Source: JAMCRM01 sp035561075 (lineage in GTDB: Bacteria > Acidobacteriota > Terriglobia > Bryobacterales > Bryobacteraceae). From it: a DNA stretch of 64,000 bases. Each line of letters begins with the position of its first letter. The first letter of the stretch is position 1. Below the pieces are notes generated by a model, which did not search any database, was not told the DNA's origin, and was given only the letters and a program-made list of their open reading frames with translations. Shown here one piece after another: positions 33,535 to 42,542 of the stretch. The stretch is from NCBI GenBank assembly GCA_035561075.1, contig DATMYF010000109.1, positions 24,834 to 88,833 on the forward strand. Reading direction: 5' to 3'. The translations under genes were made by a program, and so were the position numbers.

Positions 33535-34650
33535 CTATGGTTTCCCGCAATAGGTGCTAAGTGCCTTCGGCACAAAAGTATAGCCGACCGAACCGACAGC
33601 CGCCCTCGTGCCGGCTCCTCGGCCGACGGTAGTTGTCAGTGTCGTCGGCCCCCACTGTGCAGGCCCTGTCCACGAAGCGAACGACCTGGAAATGCCAACG
33701 TCAATGGCTGGACCAGCGCCCACGCTCACATCCCCCGCTAAGGACCAGCCCTTTAGCCCGAAAATGCTCTTGCTGGTCGATACTGAGGCCTGTCCACCAC
33801 CCATTGCACTGGCGCCAAATCCAACGAATCCGGGATTGAGCGTTATTGCGATTCCCAACCCTCCCTTTGGATCCGCGACGGCCTGGACGCCGATGGCCAC
33901 CGAACCCCCTAATCCGGCGAGGACCCCGGCGCTTCCACCTAGGCCGACGCCGACGGTCCCGTTCGCGCCGTAGGCTCCTCCGAGCAAGGGTGCAGCAATA
34001 GCGAAGACAGCTGCGTGCCAGAGGCCTTGGTTGGTTGGAAGTGTAGGGTTCTGTGATGGCGGCGGGAGCGGCGGAGGTGGTGCTTCCGCCTGCTCACCCC
34101 GTCCCGGAGCCCAGCACAGGCTCGGGAACAGCCAACACGGGTCGATAGACGGCGGAGGAGGCGTCGGAGGAGGCGTAGGCGCCACGCACCCACCGGCCGG
34201 GCGGAACAAGCCGAAAGGATCTGTGTTTACCAGGGGATTGTTTGCGACGTAGTTGTACGCATGCCACGTCTGCGGGTACGCCCCAACGGCTCCGATGTTC
34301 AGCGGGTCCGGCTGCATGAAGCGGCCCAGCGCGGGCGCGTGGTGACGAGCACGAAAGTAATCGAGGCCGCTGGCCATACCCGAACTCGCCAACTCCCAAT
34401 CCCGATACTGGCCCGTGAACAGCACGTTGACCCCTGGTTGGGTATCCGGATTCAGGTAGCCCTGCGCCGTCGTTCGGCCGCCTACCCCGGCCAGCAACTC
34501 GTCCCCGAACGGCGCATAATCATGCCGCTCCTTGACGTTTCCTTGCGCGTCCGTCAGCACTCGCGTGCTCCCCAACTGGTCCACCGAAACATAGCACGTC
34601 GTGCAGGGAGTCAAGGACCTAGTTATCCCTGCGGGAGCCCGTTGCGCCAC
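33535..34650 (-). CDS. Displaced Rhs C-terminal tip 2
   Basis: A 371-residue ORF starting with GTG that overlaps the previous membrane-protein gene by 32 bp. From residue 15 it matches the full-length Rhs protein (CTTCYVSVDQLGSTRVLTD, HDYAPFGDELLAG, then GLDYFRARHH and DPFGLF), including the proline-rich linker. After the linker a unique glycine-rich tip begins at about residue 205: GVGLGGSAGVLAGLGGSVAI, and further VSVGAGPAIDVGISRSF, ending in PKALSTYCGKP. The repeated small-residue strands are like membrane-inserting or barrel-like proteins, but no family is recognised. No signal peptide; presumably silent unless recombined onto the complete rhs. Confidence 0.7.
   Translation of the reverse strand: MAQRAPAGITRSLTPCTTCYVSVDQLGSTRVLTDAQGNVKERHDYAPFGDELLAGVGGRTTAQGYLNPDTQPGVNVLFTGQYRDWELASSGMASGLDYFRARHHAPALGRFMQPDPLNIGAVGAYPQTWHAYNYVANNPLVNTDPFGLFRPAGGCVAPTPPPTPPPPSIDPCWLFPSLCWAPGRGEQAEAPPPPLPPPSQNPTLPTNQGLWHAAVFAIAAPLLGGAYGANGTVGVGLGGSAGVLAGLGGSVAIGVQAVADPKGGLGIAITLNPGFVGFGASAMGGGQASVSTSKSIFGLKGWSLAGDVSVGAGPAIDVGISRSFASWTGPAQWGPTTLTTTVGRGAGTRAAVGSVGYTFVPKALSTYCGKP
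34051..34604 (-). repeat. Rhs core/linker block, copy B
   Basis: About 554 bp nearly identical to block A (35346-35907). The right junction is sharp: both copies share the codons for the CTTCYVSVDQ segment up to position 34604, after which copy B continues as the unrelated end of the small membrane-protein gene. The linker in copy B has a short in-frame difference from A in its proline codons. Confidence 0.8.
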
Positions 34651-35005
34651 GCACCAACACGAGAAGGGCGACGGCTGCTGATACCGTCCACATCAAGGAC
34701 TTAGCGCCCTCAATAACTAGCGCTGCATTCGGTCCTAGAGGTGCCGTTCCCGCTATGGTACTGAGCAGAAAAGCGGCGGTAGCGGCGCCAAAAGCGACTC
34801 GGTCCACTGAGAGCGGGGATCTATATGCAACGGAGCCCATGATAAACGTCGCAAACAAGAGTCCTCCAAGATAGATGGGATCACGTCGCAGATAATGCGC
34901 GGTGCTGATCGAAGCCCATGACCATGCGCCAAGACACGAAGCGAGAATGAAGATAGCCAGAGCGCTTCCGCGACCCTGAAGCACGCCCGTGCGGACCCTA
35001 GTCAT
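34619..35005 (-). CDS. Four-TM membrane protein after Rhs tip 1 (candidate immunity protein)
   Basis: A 128-residue protein with about four TM helices (LAIFILASCLGAWSWASI, IYLGGLLFATFIMGSVAY, VAFGAATAAFLLSTIAGT, MWTVSAAVALLVLVRG). The ATG at 35005 overlaps the end of the full-length rhs gene by 8 bp; upstream in-frame codons would read through the rhs tip and are rejected. This is the first of three rhs-tip/membrane-protein pairs in the array, so an immunity role is inferred by position. Confidence 0.6.
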   Translation of the reverse strand: MTRVRTGVLQGRGSALAIFILASCLGAWSWASISTAHYLRRDPIYLGGLLFATFIMGSVAYRSPLSVDRVAFGAATAAFLLSTIAGTAPLGPNAALVIEGAKSLMWTVSAAVALLVLVRGATGSRRDN

Positions 35006-38000
35006 CTTGGCCCTCCGGATTAGCCCCACCCTCAGTTGCTCCGTTGGCACAGTAGAAGTATGTCTCTCCGACCATGCCAATATCGTAGAGAGTCGCTGCC
35101 CCCACATAGAGCCAACCCGGCCCAGGCAACAGACTCGCAGCCGCCTTTGTCCCAATTTTCCGCAGCGCAAGACCAGCGGCGATGTTCACGGTTAGTGTCA
35201 CTGCTGTCGTATCATCATCGCCAATGAAGTTGTGAATGAGTCTTGCAGAAATGCAGCCGGCCGTTGCCTTCCGAGATTTCGTCGCTAGAGGCTTCGGCGG
35301 TGCCACCGTGATTATTCGGACATTGTTTGCGGGAACTGTTACCGGCTGTGACTTCGGCGGCAGCGGCGGGGGCGTTGCCTCCGCCTGCTCACCCCGTCCC
35401 GGAGCCCAGCACAGGCTCGGGAACAGCCAACACCGGTCGATAGACGACGGAGGAGGCGGCGGAGGGCTGGGAGGCGGCGCCACGCACCCACCGGCCGGGC
35501 AGAACAAGCCGAAGGGATCTGTGTTCATCAGGGGATTGTTTGCGACGTAGTTGTACGCATGCCAGGTCTGGGGATATGCTCCAACGGCTCCGATGTTTAC
35601 CGGGTCCGGTTGCATGAACCGGCCGAGGGCTGGCGCGTGATGGCGGGCGCGGAAGTAATCGAGGCCGCTGGCCATGCCCGAACTCCCCAACTCCCAGTCC
35701 CGATACTGGCCCGTGAACAGCACGTTGACCCCTGGTTGGGTATCCGGATTCAGGTAGCCCTGCGCCGTCGTTCGGCCGCCTATCCCGGCCAACAACTCGT
35801 CCCCAGACGGGGCATAGTCGTGCCGCTCCTTCACGTTGCCTTGCGCGTCCGTCAGCACTCGCGTACTCCCCAACTGGTCCACCGAAACATAGCACGTCGT
35901 GCAGGGCGCGGTGGAAGTCCCGTACTCGGCCGCCAAGTTCCCCATGGCGTCGTAGACGTACGTCGTCGTCTGCCCGCCCGAGGTCTTCGTCGCCCGCTGC
36001 CCAACTCCATCATAGCCGTAGGTGATGGTGGCTTGTCCGATCTGCACCGTCACCAGCCGGTTCTCGCCATCGTAGGTGAACCCATAACCGCCAAGGCCCG
36101 TCATGTTCCCCCGGCCGTCGCTATACTGACCCGCCGTCAGTTGGTTCAGCGCATTGTACCCGCTCGACGTGGTCGGCATGAAGGTGCTGAGCGGCAGCAG
36201 GCCGGAGTTCAGGGAGACCCAGCGGTTCGCCCAGCCGTTGCCGGGCGGATCGTATCCGTAGTTCTGCGAATTCGAACCCTCCTGGAACGACGCGAGGCGG
36301 CTCGCGTGGTCGTAGCCGGCCACCTGGTCCACGCCGGGCGTCGCTGGAGTCACGGTCAGAAGGCTGCCATTGTTGGTCGAGCACGACGCCGCCTTGCCCG
36401 TGCAGTAATAGAGGTTCAATCCAAACGCGGAACCCACCGTGACGCCGGAGGGCTGCATGCGGGAGTTGTAGCTCCAGGTCTCCGTGAGTTGGTCGCCCCG
36501 TGCCAGCGACTTCAAGGCGCCTTGTGGCGCATACTGGATCGAACTGGCGTAAACCGTGGTGCCGCTGCCGCTGCAGGTGTACGGTGGGGCGGGCGGCGGC
36601 GATGCCGTGGTTCCACCGACGCTGCATAGCCGTCCCGCGGCGTCGTATCCGTTCATGACGGTACGGCCGGAAGGATACGTCTCCTTTGTCAGGGCTCCCG
36701 ACAGGTCATACGCGTATTGAAACGCGGGGTATTCCACCCCAAAAGTCTTTTGAATACTGGCAGTTACCCGCCCGAGTGGGTCGTAACCGGTGTAGCTGGT
36801 CGTGGAAACGGAGGTGCGTACCTGTGTCAACCGGCCCGCGGCGTTGGTCGCCGAGCCCGCAACACAATTCCCGTCCGAACTTCCGAACACCTTACCGTCG
36901 TAGCAGTAGGTCACCGCGGGTGTGCTGATTCCTGTGTAACTGATCAGGGTCACGCGGTTAAGGGCGTCATAAGTATAAGTCGTGGTGACACCGCCCGATG
37001 TCCGCTGCGTAAGGTTTCCGTTATTGTCGTAGGAAGTGAAGTTGATGGTCCCGCCTTCAGGGGTGGTGAGGACGGTCAGCCGGCTTCGGGAGTCGTAATT
37101 GAAGGTTCGTGTTTGCCCACCTTGAGTGACCGTCTTCAGATTGTCGAGTGCATCATGCGCATATGTGGTAGAGTTGTTCAGTCCGGAAGGATCTTCCACC
37201 ACTTGAGTCAGGCGGCTCAGCGCGTCAGTCATGCGGCGCCGTTTATTCCCAGCCGGGTCCGTCACCTCCGCCTGATCTCTCATCGCGGTCTGATCGAAGG
37301 AGTAGCTGAACGTTGTCGTGGCACCATCGCTTGTCAGCACGCTTGACGGACGGCCGAGCGCGTCGTAACCGTACGTGGTGGTAAAGTTCAGCCCATCGCC
37401 GCTTCTTGAGGGATTAGTGGTGGTGTATACCCGGCCTAATGCGTCGTATGAGGTCGTGCTGGAGATGTATTGGCTGGCGCCCTCGTACTGGCGGGCCTCA
37501 ACTTGTCTTCCAAGACCGTCGAACACGGTATCGAGCCGAATCGCGCCATCACTTTTCGTATTCTGATCCTGGATAACCGAAATGCTTGTCGTGGTCGGAT
37601 AGCTGAAGCGGGTCCAAGTTTCCGCCGCGCTCGATACGGCGCGCTTGATAGCGGTTAACCGATCAAGAGGATCGGTATAGCTGTAGCTCGTCGTAACGTT
37701 ATTCGCATCGGTGGATTGGATGGGCTTGAGGATGCTCTGATCGTAGGTGAACTGTTGCGTCTGGCTCAAGGCGTTCGTTACCTGAGTTGGAGAGACGTGG
37801 GCGCCATCGCCGTACGTGAAGCTTGTTACATTGCTGTTGAAATCGCTATAGCCGACAACACTGCCAGTGGTGTCGTACGTATAGCTTTCACTGGGTGACG
37901 TGCCGGTCGAGCTCTGCCAAACCTGATGAGCTGTAACGTTTCCACGTACCGTGTTGCCCGTTCCATAGTTCACGTCATCATGGCCCGCCAGGCCCGACGC

Positions 38001-39941
38001 GGACTGTAGCGCAGAACCGTCATAGATCCAACTTTCCTGCGATGCCTGGCCTCCAGAATCGTTGTAAACAGTCCTCGAAATCGGCAGGCGCACGAGGTTC
38101 ACGGCCAGATATCCGCTGTCGTCCTTGTAGGCAGCCACCGTGTGCCGTGCGTACCCGTTCGCTATCGGCAGAGTTGGGCAACTCGCGCCGATTGACGGTG
38201 CCGACCCATAGTCGAACTCGTACACATCAGTGGAGTTGCTGAACTGGTCGTACCCAAACACAAGGCCGGAGGCGTAAGACGCCTGGGTCGAATCGAGTTG
38301 TGTATTCGCCTGGCACACCTGCGGATCGTGTGGCCGGGAACTGTCCGCCTGCGGGTCACCGAACCAGCAATTCTCGCTCCCGCCGCACGGGCGTTGGCGC
38401 CACAGTCTCTGTTGTACTTGTAGCGTCGAACTTGCGGCACCGATCTCCGTCTTGAACTCGATCCCATCGGTCCAATTTGGGTAACTCGTATCGGGAACCG
38501 GCAGAGAACTCGGAGAACTGGGGTCACCATAGAAGTAGTGGGTTTCGCGGCGAAGGAGATTGGTCGATAAGTCCTCGAAGTCCACCTGCACCTTGGTGCC
38601 ACTACGTGTGGGGTGGTTGGGGTCGATAGGGCTGGGCGATGCGGGTACTGCTGTGGCGGTGAACACGGTGCGCGCCGATACCGTACTGCCATTCGCAAGT
38701 TCGTCCCGCTCCACTAAGCGCCGATAAATGCTGTATTGTGCGCCTTGATTAACGCTGATCACACCGCTGGCGCCGCTCGTGTCATTGCAACTCGCGGCCG
38801 CCGGATACTGATACGTGTATGCACCGCCCGTAGGCAGTCCTAAGCGCGCCAATTCTCCGTAACTGTTGTACTTGAACGTATAGGAGCTCTGGTCTGCAAG
38901 AACGATTGATGAAATCACCCAAGGGTTGAATTGGGTCGTGGCCGAGCCGTCGAGTTCAGGGAACAGGCATTTGCTGGTCTTCAGGGCTTCGCCTGAGTTG
39001 AGAACATTTTGAAGCTGGTCATAGTTAACGATAATTTGACCGCCATTACCAGGGTACGTAATTATGTCTTGATGAGTATTAGCCGGATCCTCGGTAAAAG
39101 TAATGGTTTCCGTTCGGCCCGCCGAGTCGCTGATTGTATACGTCCCGCCGCTCGAAGTCAACTGGAACGCGTACGTGATGCGGTTCCCATTTCGATCTAC
39201 TACGCCTGTAATGAATGCTGAGTCGATTATGTAATGAGTGCCGTCGGGAAAATACAAAGTGCCGCTTATAGCGTAGTTGCTTCCTGGCAGATAGGTGTCC
39301 AGGACGTCTTGTGACGCAACGAACATCAGATTCGAACCATCATATGCCTTAAACGTCCTCCCGCGGTTTGCAGGCTGGTAAGTGTTCAATTGTAAGCACG
39401 AGGTAATCGAGGCGCTCTGGGCCTGACCATTATAGGCGGTATCAACCAGGACGGTTTCCGATCCATCGGCACCGTGCCACACGAGCCAGGTCAAGTATGG
39501 CCCAAGTCCGGCCCAATGTTGTCCGTTTTGGTCGTCCACAATACAACTGTCCGGGTTTGCACTGGAAGCCGACCGCGTGAGATAGCCGGGAGTGTAATTG
39601 ACGCCTACGTACCCGAGACCGGCGGTTGTTGGCACGTATGAAACGACTCCGTTAGTGTACACCTGTTGCACCCGCCACTGACGGTTAACCGGCACAGACA
39701 TCGCCACGGTGGCGTTGCCACGGCCGCCGACGGTGGTCAGCGGAATTCGAACACTGAGGTTTCCGTTATAGTAGTTAACCCTGTCGAGGCCGCCCAGAGC
39801 ATAGGTGGTATTTGCCGCAGCCAGCGCCAACGAAGGCGACAGCGGGCCGGAGGCGTTCGACTCCGTGTAGGTTTGGCCAAGCAGGGAGGGGCCATGCACG
39901 AGGAGGGTTAGAATAATGCAGAGATGTTGTGAGCGGATCAT
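34998..39941 (-). CDS. Secreted Rhs/YD-repeat protein (locus 1, full length)
   Basis: A 1647-residue Rhs protein. It has a Sec-type signal peptide (MIRSQHLCIILTLLVHGPSL, cleaved about LLG-Q) and no PAAR or VgrG-linked domain, so it is probably exported by Sec rather than loaded on a type VI tip. The N-terminal region (about 30-520) is beta-rich. YD repeats fill about 560-1420 (for example YDALGRVYTTTNPS and YTYDALNRVTLIS). The Rhs core GLDYFRARHHAPALGRFMQP and DPFGLF ends near residue 1470, followed by a proline-rich linker and a 130-residue unique tip ending LYDIGMVGETYFYCANGA. The gene starts 9 bp after the small secreted protein and overlaps the small membrane protein by 8 bp. Confidence 0.92.
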   Translation of the reverse strand: MIRSQHLCIILTLLVHGPSLLGQTYTESNASGPLSPSLALAAANTTYALGGLDRVNYYNGNLSVRIPLTTVGGRGNATVAMSVPVNRQWRVQQVYTNGVVSYVPTTAGLGYVGVNYTPGYLTRSASSANPDSCIVDDQNGQHWAGLGPYLTWLVWHGADGSETVLVDTAYNGQAQSASITSCLQLNTYQPANRGRTFKAYDGSNLMFVASQDVLDTYLPGSNYAISGTLYFPDGTHYIIDSAFITGVVDRNGNRITYAFQLTSSGGTYTISDSAGRTETITFTEDPANTHQDIITYPGNGGQIIVNYDQLQNVLNSGEALKTSKCLFPELDGSATTQFNPWVISSIVLADQSSYTFKYNSYGELARLGLPTGGAYTYQYPAAASCNDTSGASGVISVNQGAQYSIYRRLVERDELANGSTVSARTVFTATAVPASPSPIDPNHPTRSGTKVQVDFEDLSTNLLRRETHYFYGDPSSPSSLPVPDTSYPNWTDGIEFKTEIGAASSTLQVQQRLWRQRPCGGSENCWFGDPQADSSRPHDPQVCQANTQLDSTQASYASGLVFGYDQFSNSTDVYEFDYGSAPSIGASCPTLPIANGYARHTVAAYKDDSGYLAVNLVRLPISRTVYNDSGGQASQESWIYDGSALQSASGLAGHDDVNYGTGNTVRGNVTAHQVWQSSTGTSPSESYTYDTTGSVVGYSDFNSNVTSFTYGDGAHVSPTQVTNALSQTQQFTYDQSILKPIQSTDANNVTTSYSYTDPLDRLTAIKRAVSSAAETWTRFSYPTTTSISVIQDQNTKSDGAIRLDTVFDGLGRQVEARQYEGASQYISSTTSYDALGRVYTTTNPSRSGDGLNFTTTYGYDALGRPSSVLTSDGATTTFSYSFDQTAMRDQAEVTDPAGNKRRRMTDALSRLTQVVEDPSGLNNSTTYAHDALDNLKTVTQGGQTRTFNYDSRSRLTVLTTPEGGTINFTSYDNNGNLTQRTSGGVTTTYTYDALNRVTLISYTGISTPAVTYCYDGKVFGSSDGNCVAGSATNAAGRLTQVRTSVSTTSYTGYDPLGRVTASIQKTFGVEYPAFQYAYDLSGALTKETYPSGRTVMNGYDAAGRLCSVGGTTASPPPAPPYTCSGSGTTVYASSIQYAPQGALKSLARGDQLTETWSYNSRMQPSGVTVGSAFGLNLYYCTGKAASCSTNNGSLLTVTPATPGVDQVAGYDHASRLASFQEGSNSQNYGYDPPGNGWANRWVSLNSGLLPLSTFMPTTSSGYNALNQLTAGQYSDGRGNMTGLGGYGFTYDGENRLVTVQIGQATITYGYDGVGQRATKTSGGQTTTYVYDAMGNLAAEYGTSTAPCTTCYVSVDQLGSTRVLTDAQGNVKERHDYAPSGDELLAGIGGRTTAQGYLNPDTQPGVNVLFTGQYRDWELGSSGMASGLDYFRARHHAPALGRFMQPDPVNIGAVGAYPQTWHAYNYVANNPLMNTDPFGLFCPAGGCVAPPPSPPPPPPSSIDRCWLFPSLCWAPGRGEQAEATPPPLPPKSQPVTVPANNVRIITVAPPKPLATKSRKATAGCISARLIHNFIGDDDTTAVTLTVNIAAGLALRKIGTKAAASLLPGPGWLYVGAATLYDIGMVGETYFYCANGATEGGANPEGQDD
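35346..35907 (-). repeat. Rhs core/linker block, copy A (resident copy)
   Basis: The in-gene copy of the block repeated at 34051-34604 and, in part, at 32926-33243. It codes for the last part of the Rhs core and the proline-rich linker of the full-length gene. The nucleotide match with copy B extends without gaps for several hundred base pairs, with only scattered substitutions, which would allow homologous exchange. Confidence 0.8.
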
Positions 39942-39950
39942 ATCGGTCCC

Positions 39951-40391
39951 CTACTGAATCGTGATCTTCAGAAGTACTCTGCCGGTTGCCTGGGACTTGA
40001 GGTGAAGTTCTCCTGTGGGCAAGTCAACCAGTACTGCGGCTTTCTTAAGCCGCTGCAACAAGAGCAGGTTCAGCCCTCGGCCCACGGTATTGACTTGCGC
40101 CGCCGGGATGGTCGGGGAATCGACGGCGAGCGTAGGCGGTCCAGCGACGGATGTACTGTTCAGGATCAGAAAGAACTTGCCGGGTCTCCGCCTGATCTCA
40201 CTTGGCACCGCGGCGGATCGTGATATCGTTACGACCTCGGTCTCCACGCGCGTGGCTTTGGCGATTTCCGAGCGTGTACCGCCCGGTCCAGCGCCGGACT
40301 GCGCGCTCGTCCGTGGAAGGCAAACCACCGCCAGCAGGGCAAGTGATATCCGGGCTGTGGAAAATAGGTGCCTCTGACAATACAGGTTCAT
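39951..40391 (-). CDS. Small secreted beta-rich protein upstream of rhs 1
   Basis: A 146-residue exported protein with signal peptide MNLYCQRHLFSTARISLALL (ATG at 40391; upstream start rejected because it precedes the signal peptide by 22 residues). The mature part carries VPSEIRRRPGKFFLILNSTS and, near the end, VDLPTGELHLKSQATGRVLL. This matches in layout the small secreted protein at 62930-63307 upstream of rhs 2 (LVPARLTVPEGRYAVTLINT), so the two appear homologous. It may be a periplasmic or extracellular accessory of Rhs export. It starts 55 bp after the 696-residue protein and ends 9 bp before rhs. Confidence 0.65.
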   Translation of the reverse strand: MNLYCQRHLFSTARISLALLAVVCLPRTSAQSGAGPGGTRSEIAKATRVETEVVTISRSAAVPSEIRRRPGKFFLILNSTSVAGPPTLAVDSPTIPAAQVNTVGRGLNLLLLQRLKKAAVLVDLPTGELHLKSQATGRVLLKITIQ

Positions 40392-40446
40392 TTTCCTTGC
40401 TCCTTCGTCCAAGCTTGGGCGGCGCCTAGAAGTGTGCCTCGCTTCT

Positions 40447-42537
40447 TCATTGAACATTCTCGACGGCGATTACTCTGTCACCTACTCTGATGTACTCACG
40501 CCGCGTGCTGGTGGCGCCTTGGATTACATAAGCGGCTGAAGCAACACTGCTCTCGGTCATTCCCGACTTGTACCCGATCGCTTTAATCGTCGCCGTGCTC
40601 TGAACGGATACCGGGCCGGTGTAAAGGGGGCTGCTTGAGGTCGGGGTGCTACCGTCGGTCGTGTAGTGGATCTCGGCGCCGCTGGTGTTGCTGGTGATCG
40701 TCACCGTCTGCGCAGACAAATATGTGCCGGCGGCCGGGGTAAGACTCGGCGCAGCTACGACTCCCAGCGTGATCGTGTACGTGGCTGAGGTGACGGTGCT
40801 ATCGGTCATCCCCGACTTGTGGCCCATTGCTTTGATTGTCGTGGTGCTAGACACAGATACCGGTCCGGAATACAGCGGGCTGGTTAGGGTCGGGTTTGTG
40901 CCGTCGGACGTGTAATGGATTTCAGCCCCAGTGGTGTTGCTTGTGATCGTCACCATCTGGGTAGACGAGTATGTGCCCGCAGCCGGGCTGAAGGTGGGCG
41001 CGGCGACCACCATCGTATACGTGGCCGTCGTGATAATACTGTCGGCCATTCCCGATTTGTACGCGATCGCTTTGATCGTCATCGTGCTGGCCACTGCGAC
41101 GGGCCCCGTGTAGGGCATGCCGGTTGTAGAGGTCGGTGTGCTGCCGTCCGTGGTGTAACGGATAGAAGCGCCGCTCGTTGTCGTCGTGATGGCTACGTTC
41201 TGCGTGTTCGAGTACGTGCCGGAGACCGGGCCGAAGGACGGTGCGGCAACTTGAGATAGCCGCGTAAAAGTCGCCGTCACGCTCTTGTAGGAGTTCATGA
41301 AGACGTACCCAGGCGAGCCGCCGGTCAAGTCGCCGCTGAACCCCGCGAACTGGTATCCAGGGCTGGCGGCTGCCGTGACCATGACCTGCGTACCGGCGTT
41401 GTAGAAACCACTCGGGGGATTGATGATACCCCATCCGCTTGGCGATACCGACGTACTCAAAAAGTACGTTTGTTGCGATTGCGCTACCGCCAGGTATAGC
41501 GTGAGCTGGTGCGATTTGCCCCCGCCCGACGCATACACCGTCGTAAAGTAGGTATTCGGCATCGGCTCGTTACACGACATAGTGAGCGTGGTTGTCCAGG
41601 GCGGGCCGGACACCTGGGAAGGGTTGAAGACGGCGTACCAGCAGCCGTAGAAGGGTGTGGCGCTGAAGGACACCGGGCTGTTGAAACCGTTTTGCGGCGT
41701 GACCGTGACGGTATAGGTCGCCGTCGAGGGACCGAGCGGCACGCTGTAGGTATTCAGCGCGGTTGTCAGATCAAAATCGGGCGGGGGCGGCGCCGGAACC
41801 GTCCAGGTGCCCATCTGCTGCCATTGCGAATCCAGGCCCTCAGTGTTGTAGGCGATGACATACTGGTTCTTCGCTCCCGCGAACGCGCCCTGAAATGTTA
41901 CCGGCACGGTCACGGACAACTGCGTCCCCGACCCGGAGACCGAAGCTCCGCTCCCGCTGATGCTGCAGTACGAATTGCTTGCCGACCCGGCACTCCCCGG
42001 CGCAAAGCCGCCCAGCCAGGCGGTGCCGGAGTTGTCGGCCAGATAAAGCGAAGTCCCGCTATACCGGATGTAACATCCGTCGGCGCCGGAAACCGTCGTG
42101 TTCAAAAGAAACTGCACCTCCGTCAGATTGGCATAGCCCGACGGACTGGAAGCCGTAACCGTGAACACCGGATTCATGCCGCTGCTGCCTGAAGGCGAAA
42201 CCGAAATGATTGATGGCGCCGTTTCCACCCAGGCATGAAACGTTGTCGGCGCGGCGCCGGGATCGGCGGCCTCGGCGCGGAAACCGGGTCCGAGGTGGAT
42301 AGACTGGCCGGCCACGAAGTTGACGCTGGCGCTGCCGTTGATGGTGACTCCGGTGGCCGTCAGCGTTCCGTTGTTCGAGTAGCAACTCGTGCCGGAGCTT
42401 ATGGTTTGATTAGGCACCTGGGTGACGTTGGTGCACTGGGCCGCCAACGCCGCGGCCAGCAGGTTCGTAGCGCATACCCAGAGTGCCGGCCCCACCAGGG
42501 CCTTCGCGATCACCGCGAATCTCGGTGCCGTTTTCAT
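40447..42537 (-). CDS. Secreted multidomain protein with three CHB_HEX_C repeats and C-terminal EYIRVGDRVIAVE motif
   Basis: A 696-residue exported protein. The ATG at 42537 is chosen over 42696 because it opens a signal peptide (MKTAPRFAVIAKALVGPALW). After a beta-rich region comes a Bacterial-repeat (InlB B-type) segment (GWGIINPPSGFYNAGTQVMV), then three tandem chitobiase C-terminal-like/FN3-like repeats at about 430-675. Each contains IRYTTDGSTPTS or IHYT.DGT.PT and ends TIKA..YKSGM. The last residues are REYIRVGDRVIAVENVQ, nearly the same as the end of the protein at 63355. It is fourth in the operon after two tail-fibre-like paralogues and lies upstream of rhs 1; it may display or anchor components outside the cell. 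Confidence 0.75.
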   Translation of the reverse strand: MKTAPRFAVIAKALVGPALWVCATNLLAAALAAQCTNVTQVPNQTISSGTSCYSNNGTLTATGVTINGSASVNFVAGQSIHLGPGFRAEAADPGAAPTTFHAWVETAPSIISVSPSGSSGMNPVFTVTASSPSGYANLTEVQFLLNTTVSGADGCYIRYSGTSLYLADNSGTAWLGGFAPGSAGSASNSYCSISGSGASVSGSGTQLSVTVPVTFQGAFAGAKNQYVIAYNTEGLDSQWQQMGTWTVPAPPPPDFDLTTALNTYSVPLGPSTATYTVTVTPQNGFNSPVSFSATPFYGCWYAVFNPSQVSGPPWTTTLTMSCNEPMPNTYFTTVYASGGGKSHQLTLYLAVAQSQQTYFLSTSVSPSGWGIINPPSGFYNAGTQVMVTAAASPGYQFAGFSGDLTGGSPGYVFMNSYKSVTATFTRLSQVAAPSFGPVSGTYSNTQNVAITTTTSGASIRYTTDGSTPTSTTGMPYTGPVAVASTMTIKAIAYKSGMADSIITTATYTMVVAAPTFSPAAGTYSSTQMVTITSNTTGAEIHYTSDGTNPTLTSPLYSGPVSVSSTTTIKAMGHKSGMTDSTVTSATYTITLGVVAAPSLTPAAGTYLSAQTVTITSNTSGAEIHYTTDGSTPTSSSPLYTGPVSVQSTATIKAIGYKSGMTESSVASAAYVIQGATSTRREYIRVGDRVIAVENVQ
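40525..41250 (-). repeat. Three tandem ~245-bp units coding CHB_HEX_C-like domains
   Basis: Three direct repeats of about 245 bp each (roughly 40525-40765, 40770-41005 and 41010-41250) encode similar domains of about 81 residues. Units 2 and 3 are most alike (GTYSSTQMVTITSNTTGAEI versus GTYLSAQTVTITSNTSGAEI), implying recent duplication. Boundaries are approximate. Confidence 0.7.
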
Positions 42538-42542
42538 CTGGT

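Noticed and set aside
31919..35907. Repeated rhs blocks considered as insertion sequences
   Set aside because: No transposase or terminal inverted repeats; the blocks code for Rhs core and linker and are explained as displaced tips.
40525..41250. Tandem repeats considered as a CRISPR array
   Set aside because: Units are about 245 bp, coding, and lack the short repeat/variable spacer pattern; they encode protein domains. No CRISPR array was seen anywhere in the window.
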